64,000 nt of DNA, taken from positions 122,894,501 to 122,958,500 of the forward strand of contig JASDFA010000010.1 of assembly GCA_035772735.1 (NCBI GenBank), read 5' to 3'. Origin of the DNA: Datura wrightii. Its lineage: Eukaryota; Streptophyta; Magnoliopsida; Solanales; Solanaceae. The translations under genes and the position numbers were made by a program. Positions 11,724-24,000 of this stretch are shown here, in pieces. Each line of letters opens with the position of its first letter. Position 1 is the first letter of the stretch. The notes under the pieces are model-generated. The model saw only the letters and a list, made by a program, of their open reading frames with translations. It was not told where the DNA came from and searched no databases.

Positions 11724-12826
11724 TAGCGCCTTATTTTACGTCGCGGCAGGACGCATGAAGTTTCACCAATTTTCTCTCCACTTAGAGGATATGAATCTCA
11801 CCCCTCATTTCTTCTCCAATTTCCTCTTATGCTCTAGGGGTGGGGGTGAAAAAATGAAAGGGCCAAGCAGTAGATATCACCTCTGGCACGTATTGGCCCT
11901 TACGTAAGTGAAGTCATTTTGTCTCTCGGAATCAGCGAATTTCAGAATATACGAGGCTTGTTCCTCCTCTTGACCTTTCTCTACAAGCTTGGAAGACAGT
12001 ATTTCTAGGTTGTTAACCAAACTTAATGTCAAGAAATGCTTCGAGTAGGGTATAATACACCTCAACTATGAAACTGCATTGTGCTTTACCTCCTTACTTG
12101 TGTACACCTTCTCCACATCAACATCTAACTCCACATGAATGTCAAATGGTTATAACTCTATCTCTCCTTTCAAGAAGGGATTGGCCATATGTGTGAGACC
12201 ATCACGGAGACTCTCAGGAGCTTCTAACTGTTTAGCTTGTTCCAAAAACTCACCCTTTTCTTCTCCTTGCAGTCCCTCTTGAGTATTGGCTAAGACCGTT
12301 ACTTGCAAATCAACACAAGCTTCAGCCTCAGTCATCAACTCTGTGAACTTGATTCTTATAATTTCTAGGGCCTCTCCATTTTCCTTAGTCTGAAACCCCA
12401 TTACTTTCATCTGCTCCCTCATCACTTCTGTCTGCTCAAGGACCTGTTTTCACATGTTTTCTATCTAAGCTTGGTGTTCCAAGTCCTCCTTTTCATCATT
12501 CCTGTACTCATCAAAAACAACAGAAGGATCATAGTAGGGGCTTGGGGAGGGGCATACGAATTTGGACAACCATTCCAATGGCCATCCTAACCACCATATA
12601 TACTACAAGTATGACAGTGTTGCCACAAGTGGGGTCCTCATAATTCAGACAAGATTCATCGAAATATGAGTATCCATCATTCAATCCATTTGTGTTCCAT
12701 GATGTCATGTCAAGAAGAGCATCAAACTCAAAACAAAAATAAAAGAAATCTAAAGATAATGTTTTTTTCAACATTTAGAAAATTTTACATCAACACAGAA
12801 ACAAGAAATTCACCAATTTTGCCAGT

Positions 12827-12843
12827 CCATGGCAACGGCGCCA
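12827..12843 (-). promoter_or_regulatory. Primer-binding site, tRNA-Arg type
   Basis: The minus strand reads TGGCGCCGTTGCCATGG, starting about nine bases inside the LTR edge at 12853. It fits the TGGCGCCGTTGCCGGGG primer site of Tat/Ogre-type elements with mismatches at the 3' side. It sets the element's direction. Confidence 0.7.
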
Positions 12844-12852
12844 AAAATTTAT

Positions 12853-15800
12853 TGCCTCCAGCGCACACGATCGTACAAGTAATACAGTGGCTCTTTTAAG
12901 AGTCGGATGTCGAACCCACAGGGACTGAACTAATTTTAGCAAATATTCAAGTTCGAGTGCTATATTAAATTTCACTATTGTTGATTATAGAGATTTTGGT
13001 TGCTTAAACTAAATCTAAATGATGATCACAAAATACTCGGGAAACAATAATAAGAAGCATTTAGATTTAAGGCCTGATATCATTCAATGCCACATTTCAC
13101 AATGGTTCAAGTACATAAATTTTAGTTGTTGTCTCACAGAGTTAATATGTAGTGTTCGTGATCTCTCGAGCCTCAAAACACAACAAACTAGGCTCACACC
13201 TACATCATTGAGCGGGGATGTGACGTCCTAATTCGTGAGCAATTAACACCATGGATGTGGTCTATGGGGTTTATGCCCTTGATTATGGTCTTTTGTACCT
13301 CTAATCATTTAACCTAAATTATCTTCAAAACTACTTCTACGAGCGGTGATGTGACAATTCTAAGTCGGTGTCTAGCTATCGTCTCGTTTTATTAAGCAAA
13401 CAAGGAGAATTAGGTATAATTGCTATCCTAACAGCGAACCCTATCGTAAAGACAAGAACTTGCTCCCTGCATTCTTTCGTTCTAATCTAGGGTTACTCTT
13501 TCAAGCTTTTGCCTAAGATTAACAAGTTCATTTCCATGGTGATCAAGCATAAAAACAATAATGATTAAGAATACAAGACAAAACAACAACTAAAACTCAA
13601 ACCAAAGATGAAAGTCGAGCAATTACATTCATATCATGTGGCCTCAACCCTAGAGGAACGATTTTAGCCACTCATGTTCATACAATCACTTTAAAACATA
13701 TTTAAAGTAAAGGACTTACAAAAATGGTAAAAGAGAATGAAAGTTTTTGAACCCTAGGTGGAGTTTCCTTTGTTCTCCCTTCGCACCTTTCCGTCTCTCC
13801 AAAAATATTTCGTGATAATAAAATTAGAAACTAAGGGTTCAATTTATAATAAGTTGGAAAAATGCAAAATTTGGCCTGTGGTGAAATAGCTCCGTGTCGC
13901 GCTGGCTATCGCGGAGATTTGCCTCCGTGTCTCTGGCTATCGCGGAGATTTGCCTCCGTGACACTCTGGTATCACGGATGCTCACTGTTTGGCAGACCCT
14001 GCTCATATAAATTAATTCTTTGCTCTGTGGCACGTTGTTGAATGACCCAATGCTTCTCCGTGGCATGGAGTTGACTCCAAATGTCTTTTTTAGCTTGTCT
14101 CATCTTCCATAATCCGTCCCTTAACATTTATCTTCAAGATTACGACCATTATCTTCACATTGAGCTCCATATATTGGCAATTTTAACCTACAAAGAGAGT
14201 TAATCATATTTATTAGTCCATGGCCACAAATTACACAAGATACATAAGATTATTCTTAAATTAAGGCACAACATGGGTATAAAATAGTATTTGGGCATGT
14301 AAATATGCCCAAGATCACTACCCCACACTTAAAGCCTTGTTCCTCGTCGAACAAATCCTTTACATCTCATGCACAAGGAAGACTCACAAATTACTAATTG
14401 ACGTAAGACGACTCAAATTAAGGCTACAATGACTGATTTAGATGGCAAGTTCAAATAAAGCATGCTATATGTATAATATATAACACAATTCAAATCCAAT
14501 ACAACCAAGTTAAGACCTCCTAGCCTCAAGAATCGACTCTACACTTACAACAAACTCATGTCCATTAGCCAATCAATAAGTCCAACATGAATTCTATCTT
14601 TCCTCAAAGTATGTGCCCTCACAACAAGAGAGATACCCTTTTTTCACTCGCAAGTTTTCCAATTATAACATGTATGGGTATATGAATAAGAATTCAGCTC
14701 ACTCTCATAAAGAATTCACATGCATCATGTATTGACCCATAAGCTTGCCTTTAGTGTATTACTTCGCTAATTTAGGAATGTTTGAAAGTAAGATCAAGTA
14801 GGACTTATCATGTTGTAATGTAAGCTAAGGGATGGGTAGGTACTACTCTGACCAGTAATAGTGACTATCTTCCCCAAGCGCTTTTAATACATCACACTTT
14901 CATTACGGACATCTCTTCTCTTACTTCACCTTTATTCTTTTCACTCATAAATTTCCTCTTTTGTTTCCCCATTTCTTTAAGCACACTTAGCTTATTAGTA
15001 AGGAGTACTTAAGCAACTTTTTCATTCTTTTGTTCTCTTACTCCCTACCAATACTCATGCATTTTCAAACAAGTGCACCTCTAATCTTTTCCTCAACTCC
15101 CACAACCGTTATTTTTCCTTCTTTTTCACGATTCTTACTCCTTTACTCTTTTGAATTTTTTACTTAAGCGCTTAGGAGTTTTGGATCAACTTCAAGGCTA
15201 TTGAAAGAAAAGGATTAAGCTTATATTGCAGCTATCAAAGAATAGGCTTAAGGCTCAATGGGGCTAACTAGGATCAGACATTTAAGGTAGGTAAAGCGAG
15301 GGATAAAAACTAGGCTCATTCAAAGAAATGCCTAAATCATCTCCTACAATCGACATCCCTCATTTCATTTCATATACACACCAAGCAAGTTCTAGACACT
15401 ACACAATTGCATGAAATATTTAAAAACCTTACACTCACAGCATATGCTCAATTCAAGATATATTAACTAGACTCTTAACTCAGCTAATCACAAGAATTTA
15501 AAATTAAGTTTTAAGCACATAGAGTCACATTCAAGTGCTTAGGTGTCTCAACCAAAGTTATACAATTGGTTAACATGCTTCTCAATTAAAACCACTTGCA
15601 TCTTACAGTCATGTACAACACATAACAAGAACATCAAACTACCAATCAGCTCAGGGTTCAAACACAACACCTATTGACTAATTTTTTCCTCAAGACGGTT
15701 GTCATCCATCCATCATCAGGAAAAGTCCCTAACTATGACTGAAAAGTTATGTATAAACAAATGAAAAATTTTATTTTTCTGTTCAAAGTGCTCCCTTTCG

Positions 15801-15929
15801 GAAAAGAATCGAAAAGAAAAACCAAAGGGTGGGTGAACTGTGCTCAATTCAAATTTTTTCAACAAAAATATTATATCCAGCACCACAGTCACCCGAAATA
15901 ACTTAGCACAAAATTCTGAAATTTCCCTC
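12853..15929 (-). repeat. 5' LTR of the large non-autonomous element
   Basis: It begins TGCCTCCAGCGCACACGATC and is collinear with 8406-11414. It differs by small indels, including a tandem duplication of about 31 bp in the GC-rich module (13904-13964). It ends near CCCTC at 15929, where a second LTR fragment starts. Confidence 0.75.
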
Positions 15930-16921
15930 GATCATTTGACCTAATTTAGCTTCACAACTACTTCTACGAGCAGTAATGTGGCAATTCTAAGTTGATGTCT
16001 ACCTATCGTCTCGTTTTATTAACCAAGCAAGACGAATTAGGTATAATTGCTATCCTAACTGCGAATCCTATCGTAAAGACAAGAATTGCTCCCTACATTC
16101 TTTCGTTCTAACCTAGAGTTACTCTTTCAAGCTATTGCCTAAGTTTAACAAGTTCATTTTCATGGTGATCAAGCATAAAAACAATAATGATTAAGAATGC
16201 AAGACAAAACAACTACTAAAACTCAAACCAAAGATGAAAATCGAGCAATTACATTCATATCATGTGGCCTCAACCCTAGAGGAATGGTTTTAGCCACTCA
16301 TGTTCATACAATTACTTGAAAACATGTTTAAAGTAAAGTACTTACAAAAATGGTAAAAGAGAATGAAAGTTTTTGAACCCTAGGTGGAGTTTCCTTCGTT
16401 CTTCCTTCGCTCCTTTCCATCTCTCCAAAAATATTTCGTGATAATGAAATTTGAAGCTAAGGGTTCAATTTATAATAAGTTGGAAAAATGCAAAATTTGG
16501 CCTGTGGTGAAATAGCGCCATGTCACGTTGTCTATCGCGGAGATTGGCATCCGTGACACTCTGCTATCGCGGATGCTCACTGTTTGGCAGCCCCTACTCA
16601 TATAAATTAATTTCTTTGCTCCGTGGCACGTTGTTGAATGCCCCAATTCTTCTCTGTGGCACGGAGTTGACTCTGAATGTCCTTTTTAGCTTGTCTCATC
16701 ATCCATCCATCCCTTAACATTTATCTTCAAGATTAGGACCATTATCTTCACATTGAGCTCCATACATTGAAATTTCAACCTACAAAGAGAGCTAATCATA
16801 TTTGTTAGTCCATGGCCACAAATTACACAAGATACATGAGATTATTCTTAAATTAAGGTACAACATGGGTAAAACATAGGTATAAAATAGTGTTTGGGCA
16901 TGTAAATATGCCCAAGATCAC
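15930..16921 (-). repeat. Third, partial LTR copy of the same family
   Basis: It starts abruptly at GATCATTTGACC, matching inside the LTR at about 8863 and 13302. It runs collinear to 16921, matching 9861 and 14322. It holds the TATA-like box (about 16468) and the GC-rich module (16515-16590). It is a fragment of another copy fused by recombination or nested insertion. Confidence 0.75.
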
Positions 16922-17496
16922 TAGATACACGCATCTAAATCAATATAACAAATGCTGAACAGCTACGTGACCGACAAGGTCACCACTACTAACTGGATAA
17001 GGTCTCACACGACCAACCAAACAACTAAACATACGCACGGCCCCACACGATCGGCACAACTAACCACATGAAAATATATACAGACTGCAAGCCTCTAAGA
17101 ATACTGATAAGATGGTCGGGACAGGGCCCCGGCCTACCTATACTATACAACAAAAGAAAAGGGATAAACCTCTAACTATTTAGCTCTGGATGACTGGAGT
17201 TGATGACTCTGTGTGCTGGCTGGAATCACAAGGTATCGACTCCTTGTCTATGAGTACCTGCAGGCAAGTAATGCAGAGCCCCCAATGGGCGTCAATACCA
17301 CTGGTACTGAGTATGTAAAGCAACAACTGAACAATATCTGAAAACAACAATACAACTGATGGAACTGAAATAGAAAGGAATAGACTAAACTGACTGATAA
17401 TGTAAAGCTAAGCCTATTCTCAACTATGCTGGAAGGAGTAGGAGTCATACCTGGAAATGTATCGCTCTACTGTCGATCTACTTGTATCTAGCGTAG

Positions 17497-17527
17497 CATG
17501 GCATAACATAACATAACATAACATAGC
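17497..17527. repeat. Short tandem repeat (CATAA)n
   Basis: Four to five copies of a CATAA unit are followed by CATAG variants, inside the LTR at 16922-19223. Confidence 0.7.
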
Positions 17528-18992
17528 ATAGCACACACAACCTTACCCGACCCCCATAAGCCGGGAGGTACAATCAACACGCAATCTATACCCCTACCCC
17601 GGTCGTCCCATCTCCTATAATAACTATAAGCATCCTACCGATCCCCTGGGTATGCACTTGGGCTTGCTGAGCCCCTGACTATAACTGTACCTGAGTCCGG
17701 AGGACTCCTGAATCAACACCCCGGGCGTACCCGCTCGACGGGGGTGTATAAAGGCCGACCAAGGCACAATATGGGGAAAACCGGCATCCCATCTTCGTCC
17801 CTTGTGGGACGGCATGCCACTCCGTAGAATGACGTATCCTCGCCCTCTGGCGGACGAGTCGATACAGCTATTAACCCTGAGGTGGTCATGAATGCTAGGT
17901 AATCCAACCCCAAAACAATACAGTGGTCTCAACTAGTAATACTAACTGCATATACCACACGCTGAAGCTAGTGATGATGATATATTTGTACATACTATAT
18001 GCTGAACTAGTGATAATGATATGTGTGTATTTAATACATGCTGAGACTGATAATGATATATGTATATAATCTTCTGTCATACTGTGTTGAGTCTAATGTT
18101 GAACAAGATATAGTTTTTCTGCTGGGAATCATGTTGTATAACTGAGTTTCATAGTAACATGATTTACTATTTCTAACATGCTTTCTAAACTACATTTTAA
18201 TCTACCATTCTACTTCTGAGATACCTTACAGATACTTATATTGCTTTACTAAGTTCCAACTGAACACGATAATATCCTAGTATACTTTACTAAATCACAT
18301 ACTAGGCATGCTATACAGTTTCTAACACTTGTATTAGAATTTATGTCGTGCTAGCAAGTTTCACGCTATACATAACATGATGCTTTCAATATCGTACTAA
18401 TATTCATACTAAATGTAACACACGACTTCTGAAATATTCTACTGGCCTTTGAACTACCTTACTATACCGAGATTACTAACTTCCCGAGGAAACTAGCTTT
18501 ACATACCTTCGCTTCGGATTTCCCGACTAACTGGCGTAGCTTGGTCAGTACGTCTGCTATTTCTCCCAACTGTATTCATATATATGTCAATTAGAACTAA
18601 ATACGCTAATATTCTGGAAGAAAATATCACTTTCAATATATATAGAGCCCAAACTTTGGCTTATCGAAAAACGGTCAAAAACTTGCTATTTCTCGAAAGT
18701 CCAGAAGGGAGAAATACTCACTTTATGGCTAGAAGTATATTGACACTAATTTGGAGCAATTCCACTTAACTTAGCTCGGTAGCACGACGATTCGCCGACC
18801 AAATTTCACGAAACTAAATCCGTAGGAATGCTCCTTGCTGCTTAATACCTCGGCATCTGGAGTTAATTTGAGTTTGGACCGCGTTTGACGGCGTAATTGG
18901 AAGGAAATTATCAAGAAACCTCGTCTCCCTCTGTTTTCCCTCGACCTTACTGGAAATTATATGAAAAGTAACTTTAAAACCGAAGTGGAGGG

Positions 18993-19085
18993 GCTTATAT
19001 AGTTGGGCCTGGACAGGGCCTCCGTGACACGGAGCCAACGCGGAGGCCCTCCCTCCATGGCACGTTGCCATCGCGGAGGGGTTCT
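18993..19085 (-). promoter_or_regulatory. Putative LTR core promoter of the second gypsy family
   Basis: On the minus strand, CTATATAAGCCCC lies just downstream of a GC-rich block (19016-19085) with CGCGATGGCAACGTG and CCGTGTCACGGAGG. The block resembles the module upstream of the TATA box in the 3-kb LTR family. It is inferred from position and motif. Confidence 0.45.
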
Positions 19086-19223
19086 GCCCCGGCTCTTCCC
19101 GCGATGGTTCGACGGATTTCTTATCCGGTCTTTCCCCAGGCCTTTTCCTAGCATGTATGGCATTCAAAAACTCTTAACCAACATGCGAATAGGCCATCTA
19201 CATGTCGAGAATTTACGGGGTGT

Positions 19224-20030
19224 AACACAAGGCTTAGGATAGCTCTGCCAACTTGAGCAAGATAGTTGGGCATCATGTGCTCATTCATGATAGTGTCAGG
19301 TATGATGAATCTCCACTGTTCCTCATGTTTTAAGATATTCATGTCCAGGATTTATGGTATCATGTTATATAGTATGATTGACCCATTGACCAGTTTATGA
19401 GCTATTATTTATGATTTCAAACAAGTTGAACCATATGATCTACTTACAAAAACCTTGGGCCATTATGTTCAGCTTATGATGAATATCTCATGTTTATGAC
19501 TATATTATGATCATGATTTTAGCATGTTCTCCTTACTCTCATGTTTTACTTACCTTATATACTTAATACATTCAAAGTACTGACCTCATACTTCTATGCT
19601 ATATCATCACATGATATAGGTTCGGGTGATCAATCCCAGCCCTGACGTTAGCTCTGCTCCCGTATTAGTCTAATCCAGCCCAGCTTGGATGAGTCCTCAT
19701 GATATAAGGACATTAGTTTTTGTCATATGTTCTTTCATTTATGTCTTTCAGTTTTCAGATTTTGGTAGAGCTAGTTGGGGGTGTTGTCCCATCAGCTCAT
19801 CTTATGACTAGAGGCTTTTCAGATAGTAGGTATAGACGTTCAGCGAGTTTGGTTTGTAGCCTGTTTATGCTCTATGAGATTCTAGACTTACACTCATATT
19901 ATGGTTTATGCTTTACTTCCGCTTAATTATGCGCTCTTAATCATGCTTTATATGTGCCATGAGTTAGCTTGGAGGTATTTGTGGTTTTAGATCTCGTATT
20001 ATGATCGGAGTCTATGCTCGGGTTGTGACA
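19224..20030 (+). mobile_element. Tekay-type LTR end, plus orientation
   Basis: It ends GATCGGAGTCTATGCTCGGG then TTGTGACA at 20030. This is the inverse of the left edge of the LTR at 21343 (TGTCACGACCCGAACATAGG). It is the 3' end of an LTR of the same broad family on the opposite strand. It stops 332 bp before the helicase ATG, so LTR sequence lies directly upstream of that promoter. Confidence 0.5.
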
Positions 20031-20218
20031 CTCTAACACTAGTCAAGCTGGTAACTTTTCTTTTTTAAAAATAATTTGAAGACTTAAATGACACTCTTCA
20101 CTCATCTTATACTTATGGACTTATGCCCTTTATTTCGGAACTTACTTCTTGCCTTTTAAAACAATAAAAAATTGAATGCACTTCACTCTAGGTTCCATTC
20201 TATAATTGCCGAAAAAAT

Positions 20219-20227
20219 GGCGCGAAA
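20219..20227. promoter_or_regulatory. E2F-type site upstream of the helicase gene
   Basis: GGCGCGAAA (TTTCGCGCC on the other strand) fits the E2F/DP consensus exactly and lies 136 bp before the ATG at 20363. Plant DNA replication and repair genes often carry such sites and are induced in S phase. Use here is inferred. Confidence 0.5.
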
Positions 20228-20362
20228 AGAGAAGGGCCCAAGCTTAAACAATCGGACATTCTGAGTACATATACTAAATATCCAAGTTACCCGTAAAGCT
20301 AAAAGCTCAGAGTGAGTTCACGACGATTCGCTCCTCTTTCCCCCCTAGGGCCTCCAACGATA

Positions 20363-21072
20363 ATGGCAAAGAACGAAATGAAGTTTACTCTTAAGGTTTT
20401 CTTCAATTTTTCATCTTTCATATATTTTCCCTTTTCCCTTCATTAACCTACCTTTGGTTTCCTGATTTAAGCTTAAAGTTCCATTTGAAGTTTTGCAGTT
20501 CAATCCACAATAGTATTTCTGCCTTTCTTTCTGTGGAATATAAGGGATTTGATGGAATTTTCGTTTCCTATGGGTTTAGAAATATTTTGGGTACACAGAG
20601 TTTCGACCTTATCAAAAGGAAATCATAGAGAAGATTTTAGATGGAAAAGACTGTTTGGTGGTAATGGCCACTGGTAGTGGCAAATCATTGTGGTAAGCTT
20701 CAACTTTTTTCTCAATATTTAATCGCTATACACTCACACACATGCGCTGAACCTTTTGCTTGAATTGCTGGTTTAAGCTATCAGGTTCCCCCACTGATAT
20801 CCAGAAAGACTGCTGTAGTTATAAGTCCTCTCATATCTTTGATGCAAGATCAGGTAGAAAACTATGCACCGTATGCGTTTTACTCATAGCTTAAAAGAGA
20901 TGTTCTGAAAATACTTTGTCCTGGTGTAGGTGATGGCATTGAAACAGAAGGGCATTAAAGCTGACTATCTTTCAAGTGTTCAGACTGATCATGGGGTGCA
21001 GTCGAATGCTGAGTTGGGCCACCATGATATTCTGTATATGACTCCAGAAAAGGCTTGTGCGCTTCCTAACAG
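20363..21072 (+). CDS. RecQ-like helicase exons 1-4
   Basis: Exon 1 (20363-20395, MAKNEMKFTLK) ends on a codon boundary before a GT donor. The next exons are 20580-20692 (KYFGYTEFRPYQ, then MATGSGKSL), 20778-20853 (CYQVPPLISRK, then SPLISLMQDQ) and 20930-21072 (VMALKQKGIKADYLSS to ILYMTPEKACALPN). The start is chosen because this ATG frame joins directly to the RecQ motif 0. The short N-terminus is unusual but agrees with a helicase-first layout. The introns are 76-184 bp and carry no elements. Confidence 0.88.
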
Positions 21073-24000
21073 GTGAGTAATCTAGAAACGCTTATTGCTA
21101 AGTGAAAAAGCTCCTTGAATACCTAAAAGGATGTGCTCTTATTAATTCTGCAGCATTGCCAAATATCCCGTGATTCAGCTAATACATTGCTGAAGAAATT
21201 CATCAAGATAAATGATTTTTCTGTAAAAGTTTTTTGTAGACATCTCAGTAGCTTACTTCTACTCCAAAGCGTGAGTTTTCATATCAAGTTGTGCGCAAGA
21301 GGATTTTTGTGTATAACTGGTTAGGCTCCAATATTTTTGATGTGTCACGACCCGAACATAGGCTCCGATCAAGAAACGGGACAAGAAATCCCGAGAGGCT
21401 CCAATGCGACTCATGACGTGAACATACATCTAACTCAATCATAGATAAGCGGAGATCATCATAAATAACATAGCGGAAGTCTAAACAAAGTTTAACATTT
21501 GAATATGTACATGAGTCTAAAGCTGGAATATGAACTATGTCCGAATAAGCTTTCAATACTGACGAGTTGATAGGACAAGACCCCAACTAACTCATTATAG
21601 TCTGAAATTGAAAAGATGAAACACAACTGATAAGAAGGGCCCTCTAATCAAGATAAGATTCTGAGAGTAGGGCTTGCATGCTATTTTCTGAAATCATGAT
21701 CCAAACATAACTGAATATCATAACTGAATTGAATGACCCAAAGCTGAAAATTGATAATCATAAGTAAAACTGAACATTGGGTCAAACATGCTGAAAACAT
21801 AATATCATGACTGATGTACATGCATAACTGAAATCATGAGAAACAATGTGAGATTCGTCATGTAACCGACATTACCACGATAGAGCTTACGTGGTCCCGA
21901 CTATCACATTCAAGTGGTAGAGCCATCCAAAGCTTTGCCAGGGCTAAGGACGCTACCATGATATCGATATCAAGCTCAAGGCCCCTTGGGGGTAGGGGAA
22001 GCTCACAAGGGAGGTCCCAAAGTATGCAAGTAAACCTTCGTTGGCGCATAGTTCTGAGGCACAGGGCTGACTGACCCTTAGCCTCCTCGGTGCTAGACAC
22101 TACTCCCAAAAACATGCGTATGCTCTCTATCATTTTTCAACGAAGCTGACCATCGTCTAGTGACGAAGCTGAATAATAACATACATGCATAATCTGAAAT
22201 CATAACATGAGGAGCCTTGGCTCAAACCATACCACAAACTGAAAATAATGGGAGTCTTGACTCCAAAACCATGTAGTAAGCTAATTCATGAGTCATAAAA
22301 CATACTCGATGATATGGGCTTGCCCAATACTTTAACATGCTTGAAATCAACTTGATTCACTTTGAAAACATGAACATAAATATGGTTATTTTGAAATCAT
22401 ACTTTTTTCATAAACATCTCATCATGCTTAAACACATATCTTATAGATCTCAGCTTTCATGAACATTCATAGATGGGCATCATAGTGTAGAAAACTTGAA
22501 AACATAATTTATGATTTAAAAAATTGTAAAATCTGCCCATTAATCATAATTCATCATTTAAAACATGCTTATATCATACCCATGATTGAGACTTTGGAAT
22601 TCATGCATTAGGTAAAAACCCCATGGAATCATCAATTAGAACATCATGAATTGAGAGGGAATTGGGCATGGGTGTGGACTATTGCACCCATTCATAGCCT
22701 TATATACCTGAAGGGATCTGATTTTCACACTTCCTTTATTGCCCAAAGAGAATTGAGGAAGAAGTTTGAAGAACTAGCCTTGATCACCTCTCAAATTTCT
22801 AAACTTGCATGCATGAATTAGGATAGGCTTAGAATGACTTAACCCTTCTTAAAACATCCTATTCTGACCTTAGAACGATGTAGTTTAGGTCTTAGGAACA
22901 TAAGAATTACGGAAAAGCGCTTAATAAACTCGCAGAGAAAAACAGATTGCCAGTCCCAATGAGGGATCATGACCACGACTTGTGGTCTGCATTCGTCGTA
23001 TTCACCTCAAATTGCATACTGATAGTCACCACGAGGTACTCAACGAATCGTTATCGATGACCATGACTCGTGGTCACCTCCCATCACCTGCAGTGCCAAA
23101 CATCACCTAGGGGTCACCATGGGGTACACCACGACTCCTGGTGCACCCGACGAGTCGTGGTGACCAATCCATTAGGTACACTGCCCAAATCTTCCTACTT
23201 TCATCCAATCCTTGACCATGACTCACATGACGACTCGTGGTGTTGACCATGACTCGTGGTCACACCCGTGGTCACCTCAACTCTCAAATTTTCAATCAAG
23301 TCCCAGCCTCTCCCCATGAGTCACTTAATGACTCGTAGGGTTCCTGACAAGTCACTGAACGACTCGTCCTGTGACCTGGTGCAGAAATTTCTGTTTTCTC
23401 TATTTCAACTCCCGGGTCTGATCTTAGCGCTTTCGAGGTATAACAATATCTCCCCCTTGGAAACATTCATCCTCGAATGTTGAAAAACATACAAAAAAGC
23501 AGAGGAATGCAATCATAATACCCAAATACTGAACATACATGCTGAAAACTGACGGAGCGACTGACTCCGATTTGAACTACATGGCTGAACTAAATTCCCA
23601 AACCACACATCCATTTACATGAAAGAAACTGAGGTACATGAGCTGAACATGAGATTGAAGAGAGTATTAAGGAGGAAACTGATACCTCAAGCTGAAACTG
23701 AGCCGGAAGAAAATAAATGCGGGTATTTAGCCATTATATCTGCCTCGGCTTCCCACGTAGCTCCCTCAACCTACTGATTCCTCAATAAAACCTTGACTGA
23801 AGCTACTTCTTTGTTCCTTAGCTTACGAACCTGCCGGTCTAGTATCTTCACCAGTACAACTTGATAACTAAGGCTGTCTTTTACACCGACACTGTCCACC
23901 GGAACAACTAGAGCTGGATCACCCAAACACTTCTTTAAGAGCGATACATGAAAAATTGGATGGACTGAAGCTAATTCTGAGGGCAACTCCAATTCATATG

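Larger units (their letters stand above)
11415..12852 (-). other. Interior of the large non-autonomous element
   Basis: The interior carries only short minus-strand frames (12529-12774 and 12150-12425). The first includes SWNTNGLNDGYSYFDESCLN and the second is a charged helical-looking segment. They may be gag-like remnants, but I cannot assign a domain. Near the 3' LTR is a perfect hairpin, CTTGGGTTGCCTCCCAAG (11706-11723). Confidence 0.55.
8406..15929 (-). mobile_element. Large non-autonomous LTR element (3-kb LTRs, 1.4-kb interior)
   Basis: Two direct copies of about 3 kb (8406-11414 and 12853-15929) flank a 1.4-kb interior. The element reads on the minus strand. Directly left of the right LTR is a primer site reading TGGCGCCGTTGCCATGG on the minus strand (plus 12827-12843), a tRNA-Arg-type site known from Tat/Ogre-type gypsy elements. 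Beside the left LTR the minus strand reads AAATGTGGGG, a plausible polypurine tract. The interior has no protease, RT or integrase, so it fits a LARD-like Tat derivative. A 5-bp target duplication is not seen at the right side because another LTR fragment is fused there. Confidence 0.7.
16922..19223 (-). mobile_element. LTR of a second gypsy family, no interior
   Basis: Read on the minus strand it begins TGTAACACCCCGTAAATTC at 19223, a common gypsy LTR start. It contains no coding frame with family resemblance. It has a TATA-like box (CTATATAAGCCC, plus 18993-19003) with a GC-rich module upstream (19016-19085), and a short run of CATAA repeats at 17497-17527. The far end at 16922 is abrupt. 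It is a solo or truncated LTR. Confidence 0.55.

Noticed and set aside
17624..17932. 102-residue minus-strand open frame
   Set aside because: It lies inside an LTR, overlaps another frame on the same strand and has no recognisable family.
18814..19242. Overlapping open frames rich in R, P and G on both strands
   Set aside because: They fall in the GC-rich promoter part of an LTR. The open frames come from base composition and show no domain.
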